DNA from: Acanthacorydalis orientalis
Lineage: Eukaryota > Arthropoda > Insecta > Megaloptera > Corydalidae
Direction of reading: 5' to 3'
DNA: 64,000 bases
Assembly (NCBI GenBank): GCA_034766995.1
Contig: CM068322.1
Coordinates: 14,837,810-14,901,809, forward strand
Made by a program: the position numbers and the translations under genes. The notes under the pieces were generated by a model, which searched no databases, was not told the origin of the DNA, and was given only the letters and a program-made list of their open reading frames with translations. This document shows positions 38,722 through 52,758 of the stretch, piece by piece; the first letter of the stretch is position 1, and each line of letters begins with the position of its first letter.

Positions 38722-38885
38722 TTTAAGTATCTTTCTATAATTAAAAGTCAGCCTCTTGCACACTTTTTAGAACTTTATTCGTGTTCTGATTGGTTGATGG
38801 AAATCGGGTGGTCTCTGTTCTAATTCGCATGTAGTTCTCTCACGGTGTACAATGAAAGAGCGTATATGGTTTCAGTGTAAAACTG
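38490..38885 (+). promoter_or_regulatory. duplicated CCAAT-type block and possible short first exon
   Basis: Two diverged copies of a roughly 65-bp block (about 38488-38552 and 38740-38800) share TAATTAAAA and TTATTCRTGTTCTGATTGG, the last part being an inverted CCAAT box. They flank an (AT)n tract at about 38599-38718. Downstream of the second copy, ATG at 38852 opens MKERIWFQCKT and runs into a donor (ACTG then GTAAGA at 38886). Promoter plus first coding exon is one reading; local duplication of a repeat end is another. Confidence 0.3.
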
Positions 38886-39061
38886 GTAAGAAATTTATTC
38901 AAAATATTGTATTTACTGAAACTTTAGAGAACAAAAAAAGTTATACATTTTAACATTGTATTTTATTGTTAATTATTATACACTTTTCCAAAAAAAGTTT
39001 TACGACTTAAATTTTACGAAGATCATTTGTGCGAATAGTTTGTTAATTTCTGTTATTTGTT

Positions 39062-39147
39062 AGAGGATAGCAAGCGTCAGCAAGCGTTGGAGGGAATTCC
39101 TCCAGGGGCGAGAGAGAGAACAGCGAGTAGAGGGCGGAGCCCCTCGT
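39062..39147. other. GC-rich island of unknown role
   Basis: About 85 bp of strikingly GC-rich sequence in about 80% AT surroundings. It has AAGCGTCAGC/AAGCGTTGG direct repeats at 10-bp spacing, a near-palindrome GGAGGGAATTCCTCC, a GAGAGAGAGAA run and a GAGGGCGGAGCCCCTC hairpin. No convincing codon pattern. It could be a promoter-proximal element or an alien fragment. Confidence 0.5.
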
Positions 39148-39404
39148 TTTAATATATTTACAATTGTGAATAAGTTAGCAAGTTTAAAATGTGTACTTTA
39201 TATAATAGTTCTAGAAAGAGTGAAGGTAACTAATAATTTATTTATAAAAGCAAGATTATTTCAATCGAGATTTTTAACAGCTTCTTTATATCAAATGCAA
39301 TGTAGTGGACTAATTTTTACTATAACTTCACGTACTATTATTTACATGTACAGATATTTTCTTATTTATTTATATCATATTCGATAACTTTCACAAATTA
39401 AAGA

Positions 39405-39407
<3 letters not shown>

Positions 39408-39462
<55 letters not shown>

Positions 39463-40059
39463 CGTTATTTAAATATACATTGCTGAGTCTCGAATTTAAG
39501 TTATTTAACTCTAATATATCCTCAAATGATAACGAATATTTATGAATATATTTCAATTAAGATATTTTAATATTGTATATTTGAAATGTCAACTATTATA
39601 AAAATGTATTAATATTTTTTAATACATTGTTTATTTTTTATACAGATTTATCATTTTATAAACAAATTAAAAATATATCTATATATGCCATTATAATTCA
39701 CGATGACATTTTGATTTAAATGTGTATGTATAAAATTCATTGAACTAACAATCGCGTGTTCTGATAATAAATTACTACATATTTTAATACTTAGTCTTAT
39801 TTTCGGGACATAAAAATGCATGTTTCCTAATATGTATCGAATAAAAAAACGTTTATACAAGCTGATACGGTTTTGTATTGATGCATCGTATAAAATAGAA
39901 AGTTAATTTTATACAGTCTTGTTCGTATATCGATGACTTTAAATCGAATATTTAGTGGAGTTAAAGCATGAAACTAATTATAGTTAAAAAAAACCGTGAA
40001 ATTAATTGACGTGGCCTTTCTTATTCTAATAATATGCATATTGCTTTGTTATGACACTG

Positions 40060-40146
<87 letters not shown>

Positions 40147-40293
40147 GTAAATAATATAAAAAATATCTAAATTAACAAATACGACTGTTCAACGATTCAA
40201 TGTACCAATTAATGTACACGAAATATCATTTTAAAAAAATGCAAAACAATAACTTTATTTTGATAATTGTATTAATCAATGAATATTTTAATG

Positions 40294-40334
<41 letters not shown>

Positions 40335-40411
40335 CATGTTTTGAATACTACTCGAATGATAATTATTAGTATGTTTACTAATTAAAATATTGTCAATATA
40401 CACATATATAC

Positions 40412-40508
<97 letters not shown>
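39408..40508. repeat. cluster of four (AT)n microsatellites
   Basis: Tracts at about 39408-39461, 40061-40143, 40296-40332 and 40413-40508 (the last nearly 100 bp uninterrupted). DNA between them shows no gene. Confidence 0.9.
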
Positions 40509-40510
<2 letters not shown>

Positions 40511-40637
40511 GAGATTATATTTAAAATAAATATACCAGATGAGTTCAGCGACCTTTTTGTGAAGGTATTGAAATTATGCAAGCGTTTCTTTTGAATCAGT
40601 CAATATTAACTACACATAATAAATATGAATGTTGTAC

Positions 40638-40830
40638 TAGAGTAGAATTCATCTATAGTAACCTTGGTTATAGAGACGTTTTGGTTACAATGGTGCAAGC
40701 TAAATGTCTAGTTACTTTATGTAAATCATTCTAGTTACAGTGATGCATTTGGTTATAAGAAAGTATTTTAACGTTTCGCTTCGAGAAAAAAAAATCGATT
40801 ATAACGCCTAAATTGAAGAATATAATGAGC
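40638..40830. mobile_element. possible pogo/Tigger-like transposon end
   Basis: AGTAGAATTCATCTATAGTA followed by several loosely repeated GGTTATA/GGTTACA units and then GATTATAACGCC resembles the degenerate subterminal repeats of pogo-type elements (GGTTATAACG repeats). No matching opposite end or transposase was found. Confidence 0.25.
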
Positions 40831-42558
40831 TAAAATTTAAAAAAATATATTTTTACTTATGAGCAGGTATCAAATTTTATGAATTATGAATTTTGCTATT
40901 TGAATTGCTTATAATGCGTTGGTTCCAATTTGTTTCATGACTTATGTAAGTACTATTGAGACAATTAAATTAATTAAGCATTATTGAGAAAAATTGATCA
41001 CGTGCTATGACATTTGGTTTATGTTAGAATGTAAAAAGAATCTTTTGTGAAATAATTTAAACATTAAAGGAACATAAGGGTGCTATAACAGGCAATATTC
41101 TATAAAATTAAAATACGCACGTACCCGTTAGTTAAGATACAATTTGTAATTGTTTTAGTTATGTTTAAAAGTTTTTATCAACAGAAGAATGATTGTCAAT
41201 ATACAAGTATTCAATAAGATACAGATTACATAAATAAGAATATGAAATATAAAAACCTCAATGTTTTAGAGAGCGTTTCATTCTTATTTGTACATTTATG
41301 AATTCACTGAAGAGATTTCTTAGAAAAATTAAAATATTAATTGGTTTAAATACGGTCACTTCAATGTTGTTATAAAATAAATCTGCTATATGTAAGTTTT
41401 AGAAGACATTATATAATTTTAACAATATATTAAAATATAGTTATTTAAAAATTATAGTGTAAATGCAAGTAGAGTAATAGCGAATATAAAAAATAATCTA
41501 ATTAAAAAAATCTAATGGTTACTACTAATTTTGTCTTAAATTACAATTTAACAGAAAACTGATTTTCAGAGCAGACGATCTGTAAATTAATTAGTTGTTT
41601 TAACACTAAAATTTAATATAAAATTAAAAAAAGCAAATAAACTTCTAATTTATTTTTCATATTTTTCTTAACTACAGGGTTATTTTTATTATTGAATTAA
41701 TTTAATTTTTAATACTTATTTTTATAACAAAGAAAAACCTATTTTAAAAAATGACTACTATTGACTACTAATACACGTATAAATGTGATTAATAAATTGT
41801 TGTTTATATAAAATTAAAAATTAAAATAGTATAAAAGAAAATGATTAACTAATAGATTTTAAATTACTTAATTACATGACAATGATACTTTTTAAGTATA
41901 AAATATGTAAATTAAAATTTATGATAAACAGAAATGTTAATCAACAGATTCGCTTATCTTACTGATGTAAATGTTAGTGAACACATTCCCAGTTGGTTCT
42001 GTACTTTTTAGTAGGTCAAATTAATCGATACAGTCTGAAAATATTGTGAGAGATGCAGTTCTGTACATACTCTACAATGAACATAATTATTTTAATTTTA
42101 CAATTAAAAATGTACAAATGTATGTTTTATTAAACAACTATAATACGCTTCTATATTAAAATTCACATTTATAATTGGAGTTACATTATATAAAATAAAT
42201 ATCAGCATTTAATAATTAAACAAATATTTCAAATATAATATTTTAATCAAAACTTGAATTAATTTTATGATTACTGATTGTACATTATAACAAACTAACT
42301 AGTAGGTGTTTATTCAATTATATTTGTCGGTAATAAAATAAAATGTTAATAATTAATGCATGCATTAAGATTTATGTTTCAAAAGTAAAATAATATGGCG
42401 AATAAGTATAACTACGTGGTCATAAAAAATATTATATGAATGATTTTAAGGGGTGATTTTATTCTTTCGCAATATATTTTTGACCTAAGATTAAAATTAC
42501 ATCTGTCACTGTTAAATACAGACCTTCAACTACACATACAACATATGTTCATACGTAG

Positions 42559-42597
<39 letters not shown>

Positions 42598-43070
42598 CGC
42601 AGCCAATTGTCCCTAAGTTAACAAAATGTGTAGGGGTGATACTATCATTCTGTCTGCGACTTAAACATATTTAAGATGTTGCAATATGTCAGGAACAACT
42701 AAATCATTTAATAATTTTTAACTGCTACCACACTATTCAATCATTGTTCTGGGAATATAACTCAAGCTAAAGTAGTACTTATTTATATTTCTTCTTGTCA
42801 ACTTATTCTTTGTATAATATAAATAGCATGTCTATATTTACAAAACTTAATTAGAAGACAAATATCACATACTAATGAAATAAATAAGGACTATTTTCGC
42901 TTTACAGTAAATGTATAATGTTGTAAATTGACAAAAAATCGAGCAACTGGTGAGAACTTTTAGGTGTTAACTTCATTTTTTTAAAATCAAAACAGTTACG
43001 TTTTTCAACATATTCTATAGTTAAAAACAAGTTGAACTAATCGTGTCAACTTGCAAATTTTTTATTTCAG
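40831..43070. other. AT-rich intergenic DNA, one short microsatellite
   Basis: About 2.2 kb without a credible gene. (AT)n at about 42564-42592. Local base composition is uniform and no element ends are recognised. Confidence 0.4.
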
Positions 43071-43138
43071 TAACAGAGGCTCTCATTATATTTGTTACTT
43101 CATATGTGCGTGCTGAACACATTAAGAAGGCTACTGTG
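43071..43138 (+). other. weak exon-like segment
   Basis: A strong acceptor (TTTTTTATTTCAG at 43058-43070) is followed by 68 bp and a donor (CTGTG then GTATAA). One frame reads TEALIIFVTSYVRAEHIKKA without a stop; the other two close. Length and lack of family recognition keep confidence low. Confidence 0.2.
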
Positions 43139-43275
43139 GTATAAAGTATTGTAAAGAAATCAGTATTGTTAACTATACTTTAATGGTTTCTAGGCAACGT
43201 GCTAGCATCTTTGTTATTTAATAACTTTGAAGTTTTGTAAGGGCTCACAGAACAAAGCAGGGAAAGCCTTATAGA

Positions 43276-43336
<61 letters not shown>

Positions 43337-44327
43337 TTAATTATACTTTATTGTGGGTGGTAATTTATTAACGTTCACTGTTCTCATAATTACACGATTA
43401 TTATGATGCTTTATTATATATTTTTTTCATATTTGTTACATACACTAAAAGCCGATGCCTACATATTTAGGTGCAATGCATTTAATTTCAAACTTTCCTT
43501 GAAGCACAGATGAAAATAAATGTAAAAATTGAAAATGTTTGTAATAGTGACTTTATTCTTGTTTCAAGTTCATTGATATCCACAGAAATTGACTTTGTGA
43601 TAATATAAAATAATTTACATTTTTATACTAAAGTATAGTTAATATAGGGTGTTGCAATATAAAACATTTAACATAAAAATGAACAAATCTTAAAGATAAA
43701 ATATACTAAAGATAGCCTTTGACATTTGCATATAACAAAAAGTATTGCGATCTTTTTATTGAATAGTTCTAGTATTCCTTATCACAAATATTTTTTTAAT
43801 TCGACATAATTATATCTGACGTAAAAAATGGATAGTATTTTAATATATACTACCACATGTATATATGTAAATATATGATTATATTTTTAATACTATTATT
43901 TAAATAATTACATATACACGTATGTGAGAGTGCAATATTTCCTTACATTTATCTTAATATGAAATAATATACCAAAATTTTAAATGTAGCACATTATAAA
44001 TACGTTATGATTTTATTACGAAATATTGATACATATTAGTTTTATTTTATTATAAAAAATGAATACTTTATTCAAATACGTTTTATATATGTTAAATTTT
44101 TTGCGATTATAAATTTACATTTACTGATAAATTGAAATAAAATAACTTAACATTTTTATGATTATTTTTGTCATTACTTTTAGCTTTTGGGATAAAAGAA
44201 ATTACATTACGAAATCATTTGTATCTGTCGACTTTTTATTCCATTGACATACTTTCTTTGCACTAAACTAAACATGTAGTGTAAAGTTAATTACTAAAAA
44301 CGTTTACGTACAAAAAACCTGTATTGA

Positions 44328-44363
<36 letters not shown>

Positions 44364-45091
44364 CTATTTTATAACAGAATTTACAAATTTATATGAACTT
44401 TTATGAGTTTTTTTGTACGAAATCATTAGAAAAACAAATAACTCGCAAACAGAAACATTACAAACGGTTTCAAAAAATAGTAAGAATACTGTTTTTTTTT
44501 TTTGTAATTCATAGCCAGCAATAATTGTATAAACAATTAAACAATTTAAAGTCCTGAAACAAGAATATTTTTCTGTGTTTTATTATAATTAACATTATGT
44601 ATTTATGTAAATCGTTGTTCTTGCTGATTGTTATTAGATGGACAGTTTTGAGGCACCTGTCTTATTCAAGCTGTTTTGATAATTCAAATTTCACGCTTGA
44701 GATTTAATTCATTAGTTAAAAATTGAACCGTGAAATTTTTCTCGTTAAAGTTATTGATGATGACTGCTTAAGCAAGGTGTAGTAAAAGATGCAGTAGAAA
44801 ATAATACATATAGTCTTCATGTTACATTATTTATTAAATTATGTACGTATACTATATTAAGTTCATTCGCTAGTTCATGTCTATTTATAACGTACATATT
44901 TTTGGCACTATTGCTTTTCTAGAATAATTTGTTTTAAAATACAAGGATTTACATTTTGTGAAATGAGTAATCAAATCGTGTCTTTGCTATCAGTTGCCGT
45001 AAAGTTCAGATACGAACTGGGAACTATATAAATATAATATCGATAATCAGTAAAAAAAAAATGATTTTTAAATAATAAAGTGTAACTTCAG
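43139..45091. other. AT-rich intergenic DNA with two microsatellites
   Basis: (AT)n at about 43279-43333 and 44331-44359. No gene, RNA or transposon was recognised in the remainder. Confidence 0.4.
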
Positions 45092-45413
45092 CAGCAGAAA
45101 AACTAAATATAGTTTATGGAGAGATTTCAATCAGTCATCGGTGTAAGACTTACTAGAAAATGGCTTCAAAGACTTAGAGATGTACAAATCAGTACGAGGG
45201 TGTGCTCTATTCCAAACATTTCGTTATCAGTCTTACAGATGCAGAATGGCGAATCAGTGTGCGGAAATAATCAATTCATTTCATTGAAACAGATTTCGTC
45301 GTATACACGAGATAGGTAAGATAATCAAGGGCGAAAAGTAGATAGCACACGAGAAGTCAACAACGAACAAACATTTTGAACTTGTTACGTATAGGAGGTA
45401 TTCCTTGACGTCA
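45092..45413 (+). other. exon-like island followed by a CRE palindrome
   Basis: An acceptor (TGTAACTTCAG, ending at 45091) precedes 224 bp of less AT-rich sequence ending in a donor (GATAG then GTAAGA at 45316). It contains an open frame from 45116 (MERFQSVIGVRLTRKWLQRL onwards) that I do not recognise. At 45406-45413 lies a perfect TGACGTCA, the CREB/ATF palindrome, which is rare by chance in DNA this AT-rich. This may be a 5' exon of an unknown gene. Confidence 0.25.
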
Positions 45414-45903
45414 TCATGACAGATGGTGAAAAATTGATACTCTGTTATAAAAAAATGAATAAGAAAAAGGCAGGGTACAGATATAGATAAAAAGGACAAA
45501 CTAATAGCAAAGGGGGGAATGAGATTTAAAAAATATATCCTTATCTATTTGACGGAACGAGGTGTCGTTTACACTAAGCTTAATCGAATGATAAATCCAG
45601 ATGCCTTTTGTCGACATCTGTTAAATTGAAATTCAAAAATGATTAAAAATCGTCTATTATTAGTAAATAGAAAACATGTTTTCTTTCAAAATAACAATAA
45701 TAAACAATAAACAACGTGAACAACCTCTTAGCCAATTAACGACTTTTAATGGGGGTTAATGCTCAACCAGATTACTCGTCAAAAATACTAATTATTAGCT
45801 GTTTCATAACCTTAATAGGACAATAGGACAAATTTAAATACTAAATGTGAAGTCAATACGGTAACAACAAATTGTTGATAACAAGGATGTATATATATAT
45901 ACA

Positions 45904-46114
45904 CAGGGTGATTCAATTTAGGTTTCCACATGGAAATATTAAAAGGGGGCGAAGTTATTAACAAAAGTCATGCCATTTTCTCTTTAGTATTTTAGTACAA
46001 TTCAATACTCAAGTACAATTGAACTAAAATACTAAATGTGAGATAACATAAACAGGATATTTAAAAATTTTTGTGTTTTTTTAATACTTTCGTGTGGAAG
46101 CCCAAGTTGAATCA

Positions 46115-46117
<3 letters not shown>
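45904..46117. mobile_element. MITE with about 40-bp terminal inverted repeats and nested hairpin
   Basis: The left end CAGGGTGATTCAATTTAGG and the complement of the right end AGGTGATTCAACTTGGG continue alike for about 40 bp (TTCCACATGGAAATATTAAA versus TTCCACACGAAAGTATTAAA). The CAGGGTG terminus and TA-rich flanks fit a Tc1/mariner-type MITE. Inside, TTTAGTATTTTAGT (45983-45996) has a perfect inverted copy at 46023-46036. No transposase is encoded in about 214 bp. Confidence 0.75.
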
Positions 46118-46863
<746 letters not shown>

Positions 46864-47914
46864 GCGTTAATATAACATTAAATAAATGAAAAACGAACCT
46901 ATTTAGTTAGTGGGTTTTCATTTAAGTCAAATCTGCCGTAATATTTAATTTATGCACTTTCAATAAAATAAAAATATAATTGTTGAATTATTGTATAAAA
47001 TATGAGAATCTAATAAAATTAGAAATTGTAACGATACGATTCAACGTTTTATTTATATCTCTGGAACATTCCACAACTTATTATTTAATTATAATTTTCT
47101 TTTTTTAAGTTATTTCTTTTTTTATATTAAATATCCACAAAGTAGATTTTTAATTGATGTAGAACTGTTATCAATTACTAAACATTATTTTAATTATTCA
47201 TATCGTCTAAAAGTAATTATAAATGAAGGTTCTTTTTATTCATGCGATTGTTAAAATGGAAAACTACCGATATTAAGTATTTACTTTAATCATTTACACA
47301 ATTCACTACAAAAACAGTTTGCAAAATACAATTAAAAAACTGTTGAAAACTTCTCATATAAGTAGCGTATTCATTTTCTTTGAACAATATTTATATCAAT
47401 ACCAATAAATAAACAAACTAATCAGTACCTCAAATCTCAGTCTCTCAAGTTTGTTAGAGTATATGACGCATAATATTTTTACTAATAGGAATTAAACTTT
47501 GAATCAATAGTACGTATATTCAATACTACGAATAAATAATTCTACGAAATCGTCGCGACCTAAAAAAATAACAGAAATTACAATTATTTATAAGAGTGAT
47601 AAAGGCATGTTTACGCAAATGCCTTACTGTGAATTGTTTGAAATTCAACATGTATTAATTGGAGTGTTCAAATGAATAAATTAATCTAAATTGTAACTAC
47701 TTTAAGTTAACTGATACCTGAGTAATAGATACCTGGAAAAATATGAAATAAAATACTTGTTTACTATAAAGATATTTATCTGGATGATTTTATTATGTAC
47801 TTATGGATTTAAGACTTAAGTGTAAATAAAAAAAAAACTTAAAACGAGTATTTACGCCACTTGTTTATTGACTCTTTAAATTTGATATCTTCTTAAATTG
47901 CCGGAAATTATATA

Positions 47915-47989
<75 letters not shown>

Positions 47990-48198
47990 ATCTATATATA
48001 TATATATATACTATACACAAATATATATTTAAATGAAGATTTAGATTTATACATAATTTTTATTTTTAGGAACTTAAAGCTCTTTGCAATAGTGTGGAAA
48101 ATAAAATAAGATCTTAATACACTTGAAATATAATTGTATTTATTTGTAATTTAATCCTTTAAACAAATTAACATAAAAAAAAATAAATTAACCCAATA

Positions 48199-48199
<1 letters not shown>
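46864..48199. other. AT-rich intergenic DNA with one long microsatellite
   Basis: (AT)n with TACATA and TATCTATC interruptions at about 47909-48011. No gene recognised. Confidence 0.4.

Positions 48200-48258
<59 letters not shown>
48200..48258. repeat. (AT)n microsatellite flanked by inverted TACGATAT / ATATCGTA
   Basis: AT dinucleotide bracketed by CAATACGATAT on the left and ATATCATATCGTA on the right. Confidence 0.9.
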
Positions 48259-48277
48259 TATCGTAACTCGTATCGTC

Positions 48278-48685
48278 GAAAATCGTATCGTTATTTTAAT
48301 TTAATATATACTTTTTTTATTGTGCCGTTACAAATAATATGTCCAGACATTCTAAATAATATGTAGCCATTTGGCACAATTTCAAACAACATTAAAGGGT
48401 AAAGCACTTGAAAGCTGAAATTTATATATCTTATATAACAATATAATTGCAGATAGACACACATAAAGCATAAATTTAAAAAGAAATAAAACCAATATGT
48501 AAATTGATATCCAAGCGAAGAATGAATAATAAAAAAGTTAAAAATTCTAATTATCACATTTTTATTTTTGTTGTGTCTACTTGTAAGTGTAATTAGTATG
48601 TTTACATTTTGTGTTGTGATATAGATAAGAAAATAATTATGTTTAATTTTCGATGTGTCATACATTCTTTAACGATACGATTTTC
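48278..48685 (-). mobile_element. inverted-repeat-bounded segment with a 124-codon ORF
   Basis: GAAAATCGTATCGTTA at 48278-48293 has a perfect 16-bp inverted copy at 48670-48685. The minus-strand frame from Met at 48665 to the stop at 48291 fills the space between the repeats almost exactly. The 124-residue product is hydrophobic and Tyr/Ile/Phe-rich, with no transposase motif I recognise. It may be a small transposon or MITE with a chance ORF. Another local copy of CGTATCG next to the left repeat suggests internal duplication. Confidence 0.4.
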
Positions 48686-48919
48686 TTGCAATTAGGAAAC
48701 TTTTCTCAATTCATACAAGTAGTATGTGTACAATCGACGCATTTAATCTAAACAATTATTAAACCTGTTATCACCTTCAATTAAACTATGTAAACCTTTT
48801 CTTATTTATTATATAATTGTAATTTTTATTTTATAATTATCATGCGATACTCAAGGTTAAACTCAGTTTCAATATTAATATAGTAATGTTTGTACGACTT
48901 GTAATAAATTAATGGTGCA

Positions 48920-49008
<89 letters not shown>
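48920..49008. repeat. (AT)n microsatellite
   Basis: About 85 bp of AT dinucleotide. Confidence 0.95.
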
Positions 49009-49011
<3 letters not shown>

Positions 49012-50320
49012 GTAAATGAATAAATATTACGATATGTGTACAATTTACTATTTTTATTGAATTATTATAAGAATAACGATCATACGGAAAAATGTAAATT
49101 TCATCTAAATATAATAATATAAAATCGAATGATAAAAAAACAATAATAAATAAATCCAACATAGACATGTATCGATTAATTTCAACATACAAATCGATTT
49201 TTATTTTTAATCAAAAATCAATTGATTAAAACTGTAAATTTCTTTTTAACACCGTTTTAAATTGAATCGTAAAAGGTAAACATGGTTACATGTTGTTTAT
49301 CGGTTTGGAAAATTTGCATTCTTTGCACGAAGCAAGTACAATACTGTTTTAAAGAATAACCATAAAAGTTTCGTGTTGTATTAAATTATTCGGTATATTT
49401 TTGATCGCGTCTATATTATGTTCACTTTTTAAATGTTTTATACGTAAAACTTATGTTTGAACTGAATTGTTTAAGTAAATATTTCACCACTTAAACTTTA
49501 AAAGCATCGATTGGATATAATTATTTAATTTTAGCTATATATTGGCCATGATAATTATTATTTTTAAATTGAAAATTGCCAGAAACTTGTTTTAAATAAT
49601 AAAGTTATCTAATTTTACAAATTTATTAAAATGATAAACTGAAATAAATTTTCATTTTATATAAAAACATTTCATAGAAAGTCAACTTGTTTGTTTTAAA
49701 ATATGTATTTTTATTAACTAATACGAAATAATGATGAAATCCGTTTTCGGGAAATTTGGTTATATATATTTACTATTTTTTTAAATAATATGAAAAAAAA
49801 ACACCTCTGGAAAGAGAGTATTAAAAATAAAAAACAGTTTAACAGATAAGTTGATACTTTCAAAAATGGGTAATAACTATTAAACATTTATAAAATTAAG
49901 TGACACAATTTTGATGATATTAAAGTAATCAATATATAATAACTTATACTTTCTTAAAATGATTGTACTTTTAAAATATGCATCCTTACAGGAAACTATA
50001 TATCATAAATTGTTACTTTTGCAAATTAATATGAACTAAACAGCGAAAACGAATCACCGGTAAAATGCAAATTACAGCATTTTTATCTTGATGTTATCAG
50101 TATGATATGAACATAAAACGTTTTGAAATCCAATGCAATGAATACTTAATTTATAAAATTATCGTAAAATATAGAATATTTTTTTATTAAAGCTGAATGT
50201 GTTAACATACATTCACAAATTTATGTTTTACCTCTTTCTAAAATAACTGTATGTATGTATGTGTATGTTTTATATACATTCAAAGTTATTTGAAAATATG
50301 AATGTATGTTGTGTATATTT

Positions 50321-50378
<58 letters not shown>

Positions 50379-50961
50379 CATACATATAATTTAAAAAAAT
50401 CTAGATTGAAACAGTAGTAATAATTTAAATCAAATACTAGATTATTATCATATTTTAAAGATAGTTATAAAAAAAATATATGTAACAATTTCAAATTCTG
50501 AAAAACTACAACTAAATAGTGATATTTCACTGATTAGGCAATGTAATTGAATTTCAGTCGTATAAACCTGCTTTACATTTAAAATATTTATAAATGTAAA
50601 GCAATAATAAACATTCTTAGAATAAAGTATTCTTTTATTTTAGTACACATTTAGCGAATTGTAAACAAAAGTGAATGAATATGTATTAATGAATGTGATC
50701 AAATCATGTAACTATATTGATGTTATTTATTACTATTTATGTAATTAGTGCAAAACTAACAATACCTAATGCAACAAGTAAATTCTAATGACACAGTTAA
50801 TGAACAATAACTGTTAATAATTAATTTTACTTTACAAAAATGAAACTATTCATCAAGAAATACATCAATTTATTGAATATAATGTATAATATCTTTTCAC
50901 TTAAACAATATTATACATTTATTATTAAAATAATTGCTACGAAACGCACGCGCGCACACAC

Positions 50962-51039
<78 letters not shown>

Positions 51040-51621
51040 AACATCTGTATAATCATGTATAAGTTTAATTGTACGTAATGCAAGCGTTTTATTAGTAATT
51101 ACATTTTAAATTTTAATTTGCGAAAAAAATTTTTTTTTAAATTATACGTTAAAATAATAACAATTTATAATGTCTTTATAATAGCGACTCACTCTTTGTT
51201 TACTGATTGTGGTATTCTGACGATTATATAAATTAACAGAGTTATATTCAAAAATAGTACTCGCGACTTGTTTTATAAAGTGTCTTCTAAAGTGATTGAC
51301 TAACATTTTTGATAATTATTTTCGGTAACTAATGAAAACAATTCATGAGAACTTATAACACTCTCACTTTTCTTTCGACTTTGAAATATTTCAGTATAAA
51401 TTTGAGTCTATTTTAGTACGTGTTGCAGTGATCTTTTTTCCAACAATAAAGATACATGTTGTCTTCAGTCAAATGATGAAATGATCTTGACTTTTTCATT
51501 ACACGCGACATTAAATTTGTTTGAAATCAAAAAATAAATGCAATTTTTAATGTAATAAAATAATATTTTATCCACACCTTCAATATGCCATATATATATA
51601 TATATATACACATATATATAT

Positions 51622-51654
<33 letters not shown>

Positions 51655-51737
51655 CAAACATATATATATATATATATATACATATATATACACACATATA
51701 TATATATATATACACACATATATATATATATACACAC

Positions 51738-51820
<83 letters not shown>

Positions 51821-52177
51821 TATATATGTATATAAATATATATTTATTTATTTATATGTATGTGCATATATATATATATATATATTTATAGATTTTTTTA
51901 CATTTTATTAAATGTTATGTAACTAAAAAAGAAAGTGCCAATTTTTATAAAATCACAAATTGTTAACATACTGTTTAAGATGTCGACATTTTTTTAAAAT
52001 GTAAATATCTATTTATTTGCCAAAGAAATTGAAAAGAAAAAGAAATGATGAATAACCTTTAAACAGCTGATCAAAATAGAATTTAGGGAAATCCGACAAA
52101 AATACCAACAACATACTTTTAATTTGCAAACAGAATTATTAAAAAGTTAAGATGACTGTAATGTTTTATATATTCTC

Positions 52178-52233
<56 letters not shown>

Positions 52234-52319
52234 AAACAATAAATTTGCGATAATAAATGTTGAGATACAATAACAAAAGATCACTGAACTGAACAATTCA
52301 ATAAGATTTATCTCACGTA
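49009..52319. other. AT-rich intergenic DNA with microsatellites
   Basis: (AT)n tracts at about 50321-50376, 50965-51037 (preceded by a short CGCGCGCAC run), 51586-51892 (compound, about 300 bp with TACACACATA interruptions) and 52182-52230. Long Tyr-Ile open frames are repeat artefacts. No gene is supported. Confidence 0.5.
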
Positions 52320-52560
52320 ACTCTTGCCAAACTAGCGACGTAGCTGTTACTGTTTTAAAATGTGTGTCGTAAAAAATCTTTCTTCCTAAAAATATCTAAA
52401 ATAAATGGCGGCGGTTTAGAATATTCATCGATGGTGCTTTCGGTATTATGTTCTAAAACAACAAGATTGTTAGCGTCTATGACGTAAAACGTACAGCAGT
52501 GAATAACAACACTATTCTTGCACGTGGTAGAGTCACATGTGTCAAAGATGCATAATTAAT
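52320..52560. other. less AT-rich patch, possible regulatory DNA
   Basis: About 240 bp with more G+C than its neighbours, including AAATGGCGGCGG, TGACGTAAAACG (a CRE half-like site) and TGCACGTGG (an E-box CACGTG). No open frame or splice signals make a convincing exon. Confidence 0.25.
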
Positions 52561-52717
52561 GTGAAATATATAAACAGTGACAATTTGTGGGTTCATTCAT
52601 ATTGAATGTGTTATATTTAATTAAATAAAAAATATAAGTGAAGAATGTACTTTCAAAATTTTATTCATGAATGTTTTCCTGGTTATTTGCATGCATACAT
52701 ACAAATTATACCTATAC

Positions 52718-52758
<41 letters not shown>

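Noticed and set aside
39062..39147. tRNA or snRNA gene in the GC-rich island
   Set aside because: No cloverleaf, no A/B box arrangement and no snRNA-type elements can be drawn.
51465..51911. Open frames of 70-118 codons on both strands
   Set aside because: Pure microsatellite translation; the same applies to frames at 46292-46646, 48875-49192, 55289-55530, 56440-56706, 56965-57156 and 59833-60045.
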